Of a DNA stretch of 64,000 bases, positions 53,981 to 64,000 are shown piece after piece; positions within the stretch are counted from its first letter, which is position 1, and each line of letters begins with the position of its first letter. Origin of the DNA: Citrobacter amalonaticus (GTDB lineage Bacteria > Pseudomonadota > Gammaproteobacteria > Enterobacterales > Enterobacteriaceae); assembly GCF_002918555.1 (NCBI RefSeq), contig NZ_PQMB01000005.1:39089-103088 (forward strand), written 5' to 3'. The translations under genes were made by a program, and so were the position numbers. The notes beneath the pieces are model-generated. The model searched no databases. It saw only the letters and a program-made list of their open reading frames with translations, and had not been told where the DNA came from.

Positions 53981-54382
53981 ATGAAAGAGAAGCCCTCCGT
54001 TGAGGTCAGACTGGATAAATGGCTGTGGGCGGCACGCTTTTATAAAACCCGTGCGTTAGCCCGCGAGATGGTTGAAGGCGGCAAGGTGCATTACAACGGG
54101 CAGCGCAGTAAGCCGGGCAAGATCGTTGAGCTGAATGCCACCCTCACGCTGCGTCAGGGAAACGACGAACGGACCGTCATCATTAAAGCCGTGACCGAAC
54201 AACGCCGTCCGGCGACCGAAGCCGTTATGCTGTATGAAGAGACGGCTGAAAGCGTACAAAAACGCGAGAAAATGGCGCTGGCGCGTAAGCTTAACGCATT
54301 GACGATGCCGCATCCGGACAGACGACCGGATAAGAAAGAACGCCGCGACCTGTTACGATTTAAACACGGCGACAGTGAGTGA
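53981..54382 (+). CDS. hslR: HslR (Hsp15), heat-shock RNA-binding protein
   Basis: Hsp15 recycles stalled 50S subunits that carry nascent chains. The 133-residue product has an S4 RNA-binding domain at about residues 9-70 (VRLDKWLWAARFYKTRALAR) and a basic C-terminal helix (RKLNALTMPHPDRRPDKKERR). It starts 10 bp after yrfG and is followed by hslO after 24 bp. Heat-shock control is known in the family. Confidence 0.97.
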   Translation: MKEKPSVEVRLDKWLWAARFYKTRALAREMVEGGKVHYNGQRSKPGKIVELNATLTLRQGNDERTVIIKAVTEQRRPATEAVMLYEETAESVQKREKMALARKLNALTMPHPDRRPDKKERRDLLRFKHGDSE

Positions 54383-54406
54383 CTGTCACCCGCAAGAGAG
54401 ATGATT

Positions 54407-55285
54407 ATGCCGCAACATGACCAATTACACCGTTATCTGTTTGAAAACTTCGCCGTGCGCGGCGAGCTGGTGACCGTTTCGGAAACCCTGCAACAGATCC
54501 TCAACAACCACGCTTATCCGCAGCCGGTAAAAACCGTGCTGGCGGAGCTGTTGGTTGCCACCAGTCTGCTGACCGCGACGCTGAAGTTTGCCGGTGATAT
54601 CACCGTGCAGCTGCAGGGCGATGGTCCGCTGAGCCTTGCGGTCATCAATGGCAATAACAACCAGCAGATGCGCGGCGTGGCACGCGTACAGGGCGACATC
54701 CCTGATAACGCCGATCTGAAAACCCTGGTCGGCAATGGCTATCTGGTGATCACCATTACGCCCGAAGAAGGCGAACGCTATCAGGGCGTGGTTGGTCTGG
54801 AAGGCGACACGCTTGCTGCGTGCCTTGAAGATTACTTCCTGCGTTCTGAACAGCTGCCGACACGCTTGTTTATCCGTACTGGTGAAGTCGAGGGTACACT
54901 GGCGGCAGGCGGGATGCTGCTGCAGGTGATGCCGGCACAGAATGCGCAGGCTGATGATTTCGACCATCTGGCGACGCTGACCGAAACCATCAAAGCTGAG
55001 GAACTCCTGACGCTGCCGACAAACGATGTGTTGTGGCGTTTGTACCACGAAGAGGAAGTCACCCTCTATGATCCGCAGGACGTTGAGTTCAAATGTACCT
55101 GTTCACGCGAACGTTGCGCTGGTGCGCTGAAGACACTGCCGGACGAAGAGGTGGACAGCATTCTGGCGGAAGAAGGTGAGATCGACATGCACTGCGATTA
55201 TTGCGGAAACCACTATCTGTTCAACGCAATGGATATCGCTGAAATCCGTAATAACGCCTCACCCGCCGATCCACAGGTACATTAA
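54407..55285 (+). CDS. hslO: Hsp33, redox-regulated chaperone
   Basis: Hsp33 is a cytoplasmic holdase activated by oxidation and heat. The 292-residue product has the C-terminal zinc-binding switch CTCSRERC and CDYC near residues 231-267. I chose [11 protein letters not shown] (54407), which fits the E. coli 292-residue form; an ATG at 54401 adds two residues. Followed by a terminator; yhgE, which follows in E. coli, is absent. Confidence 0.97.
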   Translation: MPQHDQLHRYLFENFAVRGELVTVSETLQQILNNHAYPQPVKTVLAELLVATSLLTATLKFAGDITVQLQGDGPLSLAVINGNNNQQMRGVARVQGDIPDNADLKTLVGNGYLVITITPEEGERYQGVVGLEGDTLAACLEDYFLRSEQLPTRLFIRTGEVEGTLAAGGMLLQVMPAQNAQADDFDHLATLTETIKAEELLTLPTNDVLWRLYHEEEVTLYDPQDVEFKCTCSRERCAGALKTLPDEEVDSILAEEGEIDMHCDYCGNHYLFNAMDIAEIRNNASPADPQVH

Positions 55286-55293
55286 TCACTCCT

Positions 55294-55321
55294 GGGTAAG
55301 CTTCGGGCTTACCCACTTTTT
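55294..55321 (+). terminator. hslO terminator
   Basis: GGGTAAGC (55294-55301) and GCTTACCC (55307-55314) form a perfect 8-bp stem with loop TTCGG, followed by ACTTTTT. Confidence 0.92.
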
Positions 55322-55431
55322 CCCGGACCACTCCCCTTCCCCTTTATCGCTGATTAACCTCTTTAAACGTTTTTTTGTTCGAGGTGAATCGATATTTTAT
55401 ATGTTTCAGTTACGTAATTTTCTTACGTGAA

Positions 55432-55447
55432 TGCGATTACACTCACA
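55432..55447 (+). promoter_or_regulatory. CRP site 1 upstream of pckA
   Basis: TGCGA-TTACAC-TCACA matches the CRP consensus at 9 of 10 half-site positions, 223 bp before pckA. pckA is cAMP-CRP dependent in E. coli. Confidence 0.72.
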
Positions 55448-55534
55448 ATACTTCCGTCAAAAACACTTGTTTTTAACCTTTCAGGAACATTTTCCACAAC
55501 AAAAAGGGGTTTTCTGCCATAATAACGGCCGCTT

Positions 55535-55550
55535 CGTGACAGGAGTCACA
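55535..55550 (+). promoter_or_regulatory. CRP site 2 upstream of pckA
   Basis: CGTGA-CAGGAG-TCACA matches at 9 of 10 half-site positions, 120 bp before the pckA start. Together with site 1 it supports catabolite control of gluconeogenesis. The remaining gap shows no gene. Confidence 0.75.
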
Positions 55551-55669
55551 GTGTTTTCAGTCAATAATGAATTTGTCCAGATAAGTAAATCTATGAGCCT
55601 TGTCGCGGTTAACAAACCTCAAAAAACCTTATTATTTCAGGTAATACATATTGGCTAAGGAGTAGTGAA

Positions 55670-57292
55670 ATGCGCGTGAACACAAGTTTAACCCCGCAAG
55701 ATCTCAAGGCTTATGGTATCAATGATGTTCAGGATATCGTTTACAACCCAGACTACGACATGCTTTATCAGGAAGAACTCGATCCTTCCCTTCAAGGCTA
55801 CGAGCGTGGCGTGCTGACAAACCTGGGGGCCGTTGCAGTTGATACAGGTATCTTTACCGGGCGTTCGCCGAAGGATAAGTACATTGTCCGCGATGACACC
55901 ACGCGTGATACGCTCTGGTGGTCCGACAAAGGTAAGGGCAAGAACGATAACAAACCTCTCTCCCAGGAGACCTGGCAACACCTGAAAGGCCTGGTTACCC
56001 AACAGCTCTCCGGTAAACGTCTGTTCATTATCGATGCCTTCTGCGGCGCAAATGCGGATACCCGTCTTTCCGTACGTTTCATTACTGAAGTGGCCTGGCA
56101 GGCGCATTTTGTCAAAAACATGTTCATTCGCCCGAGTGATGAAGAGCTGGTCGATTTCAAACCAGACTTTATCGTCATGAACGGCGCGAAGTGCACCAAC
56201 CCGCAGTGGAAAGAACAGGGTCTGAACTCCGAGAACTTTGTCGCCTTCAACCTCACCGAACGCATTCAGCTGATTGGCGGAACCTGGTACGGCGGCGAAA
56301 TGAAGAAAGGGATGTTCTCAGTGATGAACTACCTGCTGCCGCTCAAGGGCATTGCCTCCATGCACTGCTCTGCTAACGTGGGTGAGCAAGGCGATGTGGC
56401 CGTATTCTTTGGTCTGTCCGGTACCGGTAAAACCACCCTTTCGACCGATCCGAAACGTCGCCTGATTGGTGATGATGAGCACGGTTGGGACGACGACGGC
56501 GTATTCAACTTCGAAGGCGGCTGCTATGCGAAAACCATCAAGCTGTCTAAGGAAGCCGAACCGGAGATCTATAACGCCATCCGCCGCGATGCGCTGCTGG
56601 AAAACGTTACCGTACGTGAAGACGGATCTATCGACTTTGATGACGGTTCAAAAACCGAGAATACCCGCGTTTCCTACCCGATCTATCATATCGATAATAT
56701 CGTTAAGCCAGTGTCCAAAGCGGGTCATGCCACTAAGGTTATCTTCCTGACCGCAGATGCTTTCGGCGTGCTCCCCCCGGTTTCCCGTCTGACGGCAAAC
56801 CAGACCCAGTATCATTTCCTGTCAGGCTTTACTGCCAAACTGGCCGGTACTGAGCGCGGTGTGACCGAACCCACCCCCACCTTCTCTGCCTGCTTTGGCG
56901 CAGCCTTCCTGTCGCTGCACCCAACCCAGTATGCGGAAGTTCTGGTGAAACGTATGCAGGCCGCAGGCGCCCAGGCTTATCTGGTGAATACTGGCTGGAA
57001 CGGCACCGGCAAACGTATCTCCATCAAAGATACCCGCGCGATTATCGACGCTATTCTGAACGGTTCTCTGGACGATGCGGAAACCTTCAGTCTGCCGATG
57101 TTCGACTTGGCAATTCCGACCGAACTGCCGGGCGTGGAAACGCGTATTCTCGACCCGCGTAACACCTACGCGTCACCAGAACAGTGGCAGGAAAAAGCCA
57201 CCGCACTGGCGAAACTGTTTATCGAGAACTTCGAGAAGTATACGGATACCCCGGCAGGTGCAGCGCTGGTTAGCGCAGGGCCGAAGCTGTAA
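55670..57292 (+). CDS. pckA: Phosphoenolpyruvate carboxykinase (ATP)
   Basis: Converts oxaloacetate to PEP with ATP, the committed gluconeogenic step. The 540-residue product has the kinase P-loop [13 protein letters not shown] near residues 248-260, the substrate motif [10 protein letters not shown] near 64-73 and the metal/adenine region DDEHGWDD near 268. It starts [17 protein letters not shown] with AAGGAG upstream. CRP sites precede it; an unusual hairpin-rich block follows. Confidence 0.99.
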   Translation: MRVNTSLTPQDLKAYGINDVQDIVYNPDYDMLYQEELDPSLQGYERGVLTNLGAVAVDTGIFTGRSPKDKYIVRDDTTRDTLWWSDKGKGKNDNKPLSQETWQHLKGLVTQQLSGKRLFIIDAFCGANADTRLSVRFITEVAWQAHFVKNMFIRPSDEELVDFKPDFIVMNGAKCTNPQWKEQGLNSENFVAFNLTERIQLIGGTWYGGEMKKGMFSVMNYLLPLKGIASMHCSANVGEQGDVAVFFGLSGTGKTTLSTDPKRRLIGDDEHGWDDDGVFNFEGGCYAKTIKLSKEAEPEIYNAIRRDALLENVTVREDGSIDFDDGSKTENTRVSYPIYHIDNIVKPVSKAGHATKVIFLTADAFGVLPPVSRLTANQTQYHFLSGFTAKLAGTERGVTEPTPTFSACFGAAFLSLHPTQYAEVLVKRMQAAGAQAYLVNTGWNGTGKRISIKDTRAIIDAILNGSLDDAETFSLPMFDLAIPTELPGVETRILDPRNTYASPEQWQEKATALAKLFIENFEKYTDTPAGAALVSAGPKL

Positions 57293-57299
57293 GGGAATC

Positions 57300-57329
57300 A
57301 GCCGGATAATGATATTTGCTTATCCGGCT
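57300..57329. terminator. pckA 3' hairpin
   Basis: AGCCGGATAA (57300-57309) and TTATCCGGCT (57320-57329) form a perfect 10-bp stem, 7 bp after the pckA stop. It lacks a T-run, so it is REP-like or stabilising rather than a classic terminator. Confidence 0.6.
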
Positions 57330-57341
57330 CACAGAAACGAC

Positions 57342-57369
57342 AAGGGAGGCTCCCCCCGCAGCCTCCCTT
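57342..57369. other. Perfect 10-bp hairpin of unknown role
   Basis: AAGGGAGGCT (57342-57351) and AGCCTCCCTT (57360-57369) pair perfectly around an 8-nt C-rich loop, 12 bp after the pckA 3' hairpin. No T-run follows. Confidence 0.6.
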
Positions 57370-57589
57370 ACAACCCAGGCTCCCGGCAGGGAAAATCACC
57401 ACTTCGTGGTCCATTCACCTTATGTCGTATTCCTTCGGGCGGACCCAGTCATCCGACAACCTCTCATCGATTTTCATGCCGGACCCGGCGCATCGCTTCA
57501 GCACACTGACTTTCAGTTAAATCCGTTTCGCTTTAATAAAAAATACAGACCCCACAAAGGGTCAGGTGTGGAACAGTCCGGCTGAAAAT

Positions 57590-57825
57590 TGCCGACGTGT
57601 TTCCGTAAGGCCGGGAGAACCCGCATGGATGCGGGTTCAGGGCGCGTTTTGCAGGGACGCTACATCGCGCCCGACCCGGTAGCCTGGAGGAATAAACGGA
57701 GGGTATCGCGAAGCGACAATTTTCCCGCCGGGAGCCGGGATTGTTAAGGGTGCGGCGATAGCACCCTTAACCCGTTCACTGGAGCTGGAATGTCAGAAAG
57801 GCGCAGGACATGACGTGAACGGAAT
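57590..57825. other. Hairpin-rich structured block between pckA and envZ
   Basis: Four stems in order: GAACCCGCAT/ATGCGGGTTC (57617-57638), GGGCGCG/CGCGCCC (57640-57672), GTTAAGGGTGC/GCACCCTTAAC (57743-57771, perfect 11 bp) and CCGTTCAC/GTGAACGG (57772-57822). No convincing coding frame is seen on either strand. It behaves like a structured RNA or an intergenic mobile repeat. I recall loosely similar sequence on enterobacterial plasmids, unverified. The rest of the 629-bp gap (57370-57590 and 57825-57921) shows no gene. Confidence 0.6.
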
Positions 57826-57921
57826 AATTAACCGAATCCGGCATATTGAGTCTTCGTCACACAGGGCTTTGCGGCTAATCAATCCTTAAGTAACCCGCAT
57901 CAGGCATCTCGCCTCCCTTTT

Positions 57922-59990
<2,069 letters not shown>

Positions 59991-60217
59991 TGTTTGTACT
60001 CCCAAAGGTTCGCAACAATTGTAAGTGTATATTCTTTAGAAAGCTTACGTGAGTCACCAGCAAATTCTGGTATGAATTCCAGGCTAAATTGTTACAAAGC
60101 ATATTAAACAGCAGCTTAAGTATACATTGAAACGTGCGACACATTATTTATTCTGTTGATAAGGTCGCGTAATACGAATTGTGCGCATCATCACAAACTC
60201 GAAGGTAAATCAAAAAG

Positions 60218-60691
60218 ATGAAAACGCCCCTGATTACCCGGGAAGGGTATGAAAAACTCAAACAAGAACTGAATTACCTCTGGCGTGAAGAGCGCCCGGA
60301 AGTCACCAAAAAAGTGACCTGGGCCGCGAGTCTTGGCGACCGCAGCGAGAATGCTGATTATCAGTATAATAAAAAGCGGCTGCGTGAGATCGACAGGCGC
60401 GTCCGTTATCTGACCAAATGCATGGAAAATCTTAAAATTGTCGATTACTCCCCGCAACAGGAAGGCAAAGTCTTCTTCGGTGCATGGGTGGAGATCGAAA
60501 ACGACGATGGCGATACCCGCCGTTTCCGCATTGTCGGTTACGATGAAATTTTTGGTCGTAAGGATTACATCTCGATCGACTCGCCAATGGCCCGCGCGCT
60601 GCTGAAAAAAGAGGTTGGCGATCTTGCGGTAGTGAATACGCCTGCCGGAGAAGCGAGTTGGTACGTTAACGAGATTGAATACGTTAAATAG
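60218..60691 (+). CDS. greB: Transcript cleavage factor GreB
   Basis: GreB rescues backtracked RNA polymerase by stimulating cleavage of the nascent RNA. The 157-residue product has the N-terminal coiled coil (about residues 4-75; the tip acidic pair is in LGDRSENADYQY near 41-44) and a C-terminal FKBP-like domain. It is one residue shorter than E. coli GreB, lacking the terminal Pro. AAAAAGATG lies at the start. An ERIC follows in the gap before tex. Confidence 0.98.
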   Translation: MKTPLITREGYEKLKQELNYLWREERPEVTKKVTWAASLGDRSENADYQYNKKRLREIDRRVRYLTKCMENLKIVDYSPQQEGKVFFGAWVEIENDDGDTRRFRIVGYDEIFGRKDYISIDSPMARALLKKEVGDLAVVNTPAGEASWYVNEIEYVK

Positions 60692-60710
60692 TCCGAGAGC
60701 GCCCTCCGCG

Positions 60711-60732
60711 ACTGGCATTTTGTCGTGCCAGT
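60711..60732 (+). terminator. greB 3' hairpin
   Basis: ACTGGCA (60711-60717) and TGCCAGT (60726-60732) form a 7-bp stem with loop TTTTGTCG. No T-run follows, so termination here is uncertain. Confidence 0.5.
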
Positions 60733-60741
60733 CCGTATAAC

Positions 60742-60867
60742 TATCCCCTCAATAATTTGGGCTGCATCAAGACGGCAAGCTCGTGGATCCTCAGGAGCAT
60801 AGAAAACGATGTGACTGAGGTGAGCGCACGAGGCTAACGCGAAGGCAGCCTGAAGTATGAGGGGATA
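60742..60867 (+). repeat. Complete 126-bp ERIC element
   Basis: Bounded by TATCCCCTCA (60742-60751) and its reverse complement TGAGGGGATA (60858-60867), with the core GGATCCTCAGGAGCATAG and GATGTGACTGAGGTGAGCG, matching the two classical ERIC primer-type halves. The length is exactly that of the ERIC consensus. It sits between greB and tex, both on the plus strand. Confidence 0.92.
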
Positions 60868-60904
60868 TCCCCTGATTTTTTATTCTAAAGATGAAACTAA
60901 ATCC

Positions 60905-63238
60905 ATGATGAATGATTCTTTCTGCCGCATTATCGCGGGTGAAATTCAGGCACGCGCCGAACAGGTAGACGCTGCCGTTCGCCTGCTTGACGAAGGGAAC
61001 ACCGTGCCGTTTATCGCACGTTATCGTAAGGAGATCACCGGCGGTCTGGATGACACGCAGTTGCGTAATCTGGAAACCCGTTTGGGATATCTGCGAGAGC
61101 TGGAAGACAGACGTCAGGCCATCCTCAAGTCCATTTCCGAGCAAGGCAAATTAACCGATGATCTGGCAAACGCCATCAACGGCACGTTGAGTAAGACCGA
61201 GCTGGAAGATCTCTATCTGCCTTATAAACCGAAACGCCGTACCCGTGGACAAATCGCTATCGAAGCAGGGCTGGAACCACTGGCTGAACTGCTGTGGACC
61301 GACCCGTCCCATCACCCGGAAACCGAAGCCGCCAGGTATATCGATGCGGATAAAGGCGTTGCCGACAGTAAAGCTGCGCTGGACGGCGCGCGCTATATCC
61401 TGATGGAGCGCTTTGCCGAAGATGCCGCGCTGCTGGCAAAGGTGCGTGATTACCTGTGGAAAAATGCTCATCTGGTCGCCACCGTAGTGAGCGGTAAAGA
61501 GGAAGAGGGAGCGAAATTCCGCGATTATTTCGATCACCACGAGCCGATCGCAACCGTACCTTCTCACCGCGCGCTGGCGATGTTCCGGGGGCGTAACGAA
61601 GGGATATTGCAGCTCTCACTCAATGCCGATCCACAGTTCGATGAACCGCCAAAAGAGAGCCACTGCGAACAGATCATCCAGGATCACCTCAGCCTGCGCC
61701 TGAACAACGCTCCGGCAGACAGCTGGCGTAAAGGCGTCGTGAGCTGGACGTGGCGTATTAAGATATTGATGCATCTCGAAACCGAGCTGATGGGTACCGT
61801 GCGTGAACGCGCGGAAGATGAAGCGATTAACGTCTTCGCCCGCAACCTGCACGATCTGCTGATGGCTGCCCCTGCGGGTCTGCGCGCCACCATGGGGCTC
61901 GATCCGGGTCTGCGTACCGGCGTTAAAGTCGCGGTGGTTGACGGCACCGGTAAACTGGTTGCCACCGACACGATTTACCCACATACCGGCCAGGCGGCGA
62001 AAGCGGCGGTCGCGGTTGCGGCACTGTGCGAGAAATACAACGTAGAACTGGTTGCCATCGGTAACGGTACGGCGTCTCGTGAAACCGAGCGCTTCTACCT
62101 CGACGTGCAGAAACAGTTCCCGAAAGTCACCGCCCAGAAGGTGATCGTCAGCGAAGCCGGGGCATCGGTTTACTCTGCCTCCGAGCTGGCGGCACTGGAG
62201 TTTCCGGATCTGGACGTTTCCCTGCGTGGCGCGGTATCTATCGCCCGCCGTCTGCAGGATCCGCTGGCCGAGTTGGTGAAAATCGATCCGAAATCCATCG
62301 GAGTCGGCCAGTATCAGCATGATGTCAGCCAGACCCAGCTGGCCCGTAAACTGGATGCGGTGGTGGAAGACTGCGTAAACGCCGTCGGCGTCGATCTCAA
62401 TACCGCTTCCGTGCCGCTGCTCACCCGCGTGGCTGGACTGACCCGCATGATGGCGCAAAATATCGTCGCCTGGCGTGATGAGAACGGTCAGTTCCAGAAC
62501 CGCCAGCAGCTGCTGAAAGTCAGCCGACTGGGGCCAAAAGCCTTTGAACAGTGCGCGGGCTTCCTGCGTATCAACCACGGCGACAACCCGCTGGACGCCT
62601 CCACCGTTCACCCGGAAGCCTATCCGATTGTGGAACGCATTCTGGCGGCAACCGAGCAGTCATTACGCGACCTGATGGGCAACAGCAGTGAACTTAAGTC
62701 TCTGAAGGCGGCAGATTTTACCGATGAACGCTTCGGGGTGCCGACTGTCACCGACATCATCAAAGAGCTGGAGAAACCGGGTCGCGATCCGCGTCCGGAG
62801 TTCAAAACCGCACAGTTTGCTGACGGCGTGGAGACAATGAACGATCTGCTGCCGGGCATGATTCTGGAAGGCGCTGTCACCAACGTCACTAACTTTGGCG
62901 CGTTTGTTGATATCGGCGTCCACCAGGACGGTCTGGTTCACATCTCTTCACTGTCAAATAAATTCGTCGAAGATCCGCATACCGTGGTGAAAGCAGGCGA
63001 CATTGTGAAGGTGAAAGTGCTGGAGGTCGATCTGCCGCGTAAACGTATCGCCCTGACTATGCGTCTGGACGAGCAGCCAGGTGAAACCAATGCCCGTCGC
63101 GGCGGCGGTAGTAACGAGCGCGCTCAGGGTAACCGCCCGGCGGCGAAAGCAGCTAAACCACGTGGTCGTGATGCACAACCTGCAGGCAACAGCGCCATGA
63201 TGGACGCCCTGGCCGCTGCCATGGGTAAAAAACGCTGA
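60905..63238 (+). CDS. yhgF: Tex (YhgF), S1-domain RNA-binding protein
   Basis: Conserved nucleic-acid-binding protein of the Tex family, linked to transcription. The 777-residue product from ATG 60905 has an N-terminal helical part and a YqgF/RNase H-like domain (about 325-450, [18 protein letters not shown]). Helix-hairpin-helix segments follow (about 490-560, [18 protein letters not shown]), with an S1 domain at about 650-720 ([21 protein letters not shown]). The Lys/Arg/Gly tail is low complexity. A second ATG follows immediately. Confidence 0.95.
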   Translation: MMNDSFCRIIAGEIQARAEQVDAAVRLLDEGNTVPFIARYRKEITGGLDDTQLRNLETRLGYLRELEDRRQAILKSISEQGKLTDDLANAINGTLSKTELEDLYLPYKPKRRTRGQIAIEAGLEPLAELLWTDPSHHPETEAARYIDADKGVADSKAALDGARYILMERFAEDAALLAKVRDYLWKNAHLVATVVSGKEEEGAKFRDYFDHHEPIATVPSHRALAMFRGRNEGILQLSLNADPQFDEPPKESHCEQIIQDHLSLRLNNAPADSWRKGVVSWTWRIKILMHLETELMGTVRERAEDEAINVFARNLHDLLMAAPAGLRATMGLDPGLRTGVKVAVVDGTGKLVATDTIYPHTGQAAKAAVAVAALCEKYNVELVAIGNGTASRETERFYLDVQKQFPKVTAQKVIVSEAGASVYSASELAALEFPDLDVSLRGAVSIARRLQDPLAELVKIDPKSIGVGQYQHDVSQTQLARKLDAVVEDCVNAVGVDLNTASVPLLTRVAGLTRMMAQNIVAWRDENGQFQNRQQLLKVSRLGPKAFEQCAGFLRINHGDNPLDASTVHPEAYPIVERILAATEQSLRDLMGNSSELKSLKAADFTDERFGVPTVTDIIKELEKPGRDPRPEFKTAQFADGVETMNDLLPGMILEGAVTNVTNFGAFVDIGVHQDGLVHISSLSNKFVEDPHTVVKAGDIVKVKVLEVDLPRKRIALTMRLDEQPGETNARRGGGSNERAQGNRPAAKAAKPRGRDAQPAGNSAMMDALAAAMGKKR

Positions 63239-63243
63239 CAGAA

Positions 63244-63331
63244 TACCGGAAGGCGACGCCCCGCGTCTTATCCGGTCTACGGTCACCCGTCACCGTAGGC
63301 TGGATAAGGCATTTATGCCGCCATCCGGCAA
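63244..63331. repeat. BIME with two REP units
   Basis: ACCGGAAGGCGACGC...TTATCCGGTCTACGG (about 63244-63282) and CCGTAGGCTGGATAAGG...GCCATCCGGCAAT (63292-63331) after the tex stop. Confidence 0.82.
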
Positions 63332-63353
63332 TATCATTTAAATTTAACAATTA

Positions 63354-63438
63354 GCGCCTGCGCTGGCCCCGGAGGGACGAGGCCGAAAGCCGGGTAACAA
63401 AGCCAATGCACCCGCAACCTGAAGTATGGCGAGTATAT
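63354..63438 (-). repeat. Truncated ERIC-family copy
   Basis: GCCTGCGCTGGCCCCGGAGG...GAGGCCGAAAGCCGGGTAACAAAGCCAATGCA and CCGCAACCTGAAGTATGGCG preserve only the right half of the 43926-44069 variant. The left half appears lost at the adjoining BIME. Confidence 0.6.
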
Positions 63439-63469
63439 CCGCTTAATTCATTCTCCATCTGTTGTTAAT

Positions 63470-63488
63470 AGCGATAATTATCATTTCA
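63470..63488 (+). promoter_or_regulatory. Fur box upstream of feoA (distal)
   Basis: AGCGATAATTATCATTTC resembles the Fur 6-1-6 consensus (GATAAT-n-ATTATC core), about 290 bp before feoA. Confidence 0.55.
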
Positions 63489-63569
63489 TTAACAAATAAA
63501 ACCTGAATTAAACATTAATAACGCTGAATAATGCGCAAATCACGGTCTTTCTACAAAGGCGAATAAATG

Positions 63570-63583
63570 TTGAGCCATATCAA
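63570..63583 (+). promoter_or_regulatory. FNR site upstream of feoA
   Basis: TTGAG-CCAT-ATCAA matches the FNR consensus at 9 of 10 positions, 190 bp before feoA. Anaerobic activation of feo is known in E. coli. Confidence 0.7.
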
Positions 63584-63646
63584 CATTGGTTCAAATTATT
63601 TTTCAAACCAATATTCAGTCACATTTTAAGTATTGATGATAGAAAC

Positions 63647-63667
63647 CATTCTCATTATCATTGCATT
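63647..63667 (+). promoter_or_regulatory. Fur box upstream of feoA (proximal)
   Basis: CCATTCTCATTATCATTGC contains the Fur half-site repeat ATTCTCATTATCATT, about 105 bp before the start of feoA. Confidence 0.75.
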
Positions 63668-63772
63668 GTTGGTTATTTAGTCTTTTCTTCGTTGGCACGT
63701 TATCTGCTCTCATGTCGCTCCCTTACGCCCCATGAGGTAATCATCCAGTTAGTGAAAAACAAGTAGGTCCTT

Positions 63773-64000
63773 ATGCAATTCGCTCCAGACACTGCGTGGA
63801 AAATTACCGGCTTTGCACGTGAAATCAGTCCGGCATACCGCCAGAAACTGCTTTCGCTCGGCATGTTACCAGGATCCTCATTTAACGTGGTGCGAGTGGC
63901 GCCACTGGGCGACCCAATTCATATTGAAACGCGCCGGGTTAGCCTGGTGTTGCGAAAAAAAGATCTGGCCTTAATAGAAGTGGAAGCGGTTTCCTGTTAA
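63773..64000 (+). CDS. feoA: Ferrous iron transport protein FeoA
   Basis: FeoA is a small SH3-like cytoplasmic protein required with FeoB for ferrous iron uptake. The 75-residue product starts [20 protein letters not shown], and its stop codon ends on the last base of the window. feoB and feoC should follow but lie outside. Fur- and FNR-type sites lie in the 534-bp upstream gap; AGGTCCTT precedes the ATG. Confidence 0.97.
   Translation: MQFAPDTAWKITGFAREISPAYRQKLLSLGMLPGSSFNVVRVAPLGDPIHIETRRVSLVLRKKDLALIEVEAVSC

Noticed and set aside
55176..55658. Short frames in the hslO-pckA gap
   Set aside because: They cross the hslO terminator and CRP sites, lack ribosome sites and encode nothing recognisable; the gap is better read as regulatory DNA.
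57316..57585. An 89-codon frame in the pckA-envZ gap
   Set aside because: It runs through a perfect hairpin and low-complexity sequence with no ribosome site; a structured non-coding element explains the region better.
61616..62611. A 331-codon open frame antisense to tex
   Set aside because: Fully embedded in a well supported gene, with no known motif and no upstream signals.

Overview
The window is chromosomal DNA from a member of the Enterobacteriaceae, closely related to Escherichia, Salmonella and Citrobacter. Gene order from tufA/fusA/rpsG/rpsL through crp, nirBDC-cysG, trpS-dam-aroKB, mrcA and envZ-ompR to feoA matches the E. coli and Salmonella backbone, and most proteins are near-identical in length to their E. 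coli counterparts. ERIC and REP/BIME repeats fill many gaps. As I recall the E. coli K-12 map, the frl genes (cysG-yhfS gap) and yhgE (hslO-pckA gap) are absent here, and S7 has the short 156-residue form. A Citrobacter-like genome fits, but genus cannot be fixed from the sequence alone.

Layout. 1-5.5 kb (minus): tufA (clipped), fusA, rpsG, rpsL with the str promoter, then tusB, tusC, tusD and yheO. 5.6-10.4 kb: fkpA (with a sigma-E type promoter), slyX (+), slyD, yheV, kefB, kefG. 10.6-14.9 kb (+): yheS, a 134-bp MITE-like repeat, yheT, yheU, prkB. 14.9-18.5 kb: yhfA divergent from crp, then yhfK. 18.5-21.8 kb (minus): ppiA-yhfG-fic-pabA-argD, with a CpxR box and a CRP site at ppiA and a tandem ARG-box pair before argD. 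22.2-29.4 kb (+): tsgA, nirB-nirD-nirC-cysG behind an FNR/NarL promoter, and the small lipoprotein gene yhfL.

29.5-37 kb (minus) is the least understood block: yhfZ-yhfY and yhfX-yhfW-php-yhfU-yhfT-yhfS. It encodes a regulator, a PRD protein, two PLP-fold proteins, a phosphomutase-like protein, a phosphotriesterase-like hydrolase, a small conserved protein and a membrane permease. A perfect 11-bp inverted repeat lies between yhfY and yhfX, and a related one abuts the yhfZ start. 37-43.5 kb (minus): trpS-gph-rpe-dam-damX-aroB-aroK. 44-47.4 kb (minus): the hofMNOPQ DNA-uptake/pilus-assembly genes, heavily overlapping. 47.5-57.3 kb: mrcA (+), nudE (-), igaA, yrfG, hslR, hslO, pckA (+). 57.3-57.9 kb holds an unexplained gene-free block with several strong hairpins. 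57.9-60 kb (minus): ompR-envZ. 60.2-64 kb (+): greB, a 126-bp ERIC, tex, and feoA behind Fur- and FNR-type sites; feoA ends on the last base of the window.

Functionally the window joins translation (str operon, Tus tRNA thiolation), protein folding (FkpA, SlyD, PpiA, HslR/HslO), global regulation (CRP, EnvZ/OmpR, IgaA), nitrite reduction with its siroheme cofactor supply, envelope synthesis (MrcA, DamX), the shikimate branch, and one uncharacterised catabolic-looking operon. All functions are inferred from sequence recognition and family knowledge; no search was run.
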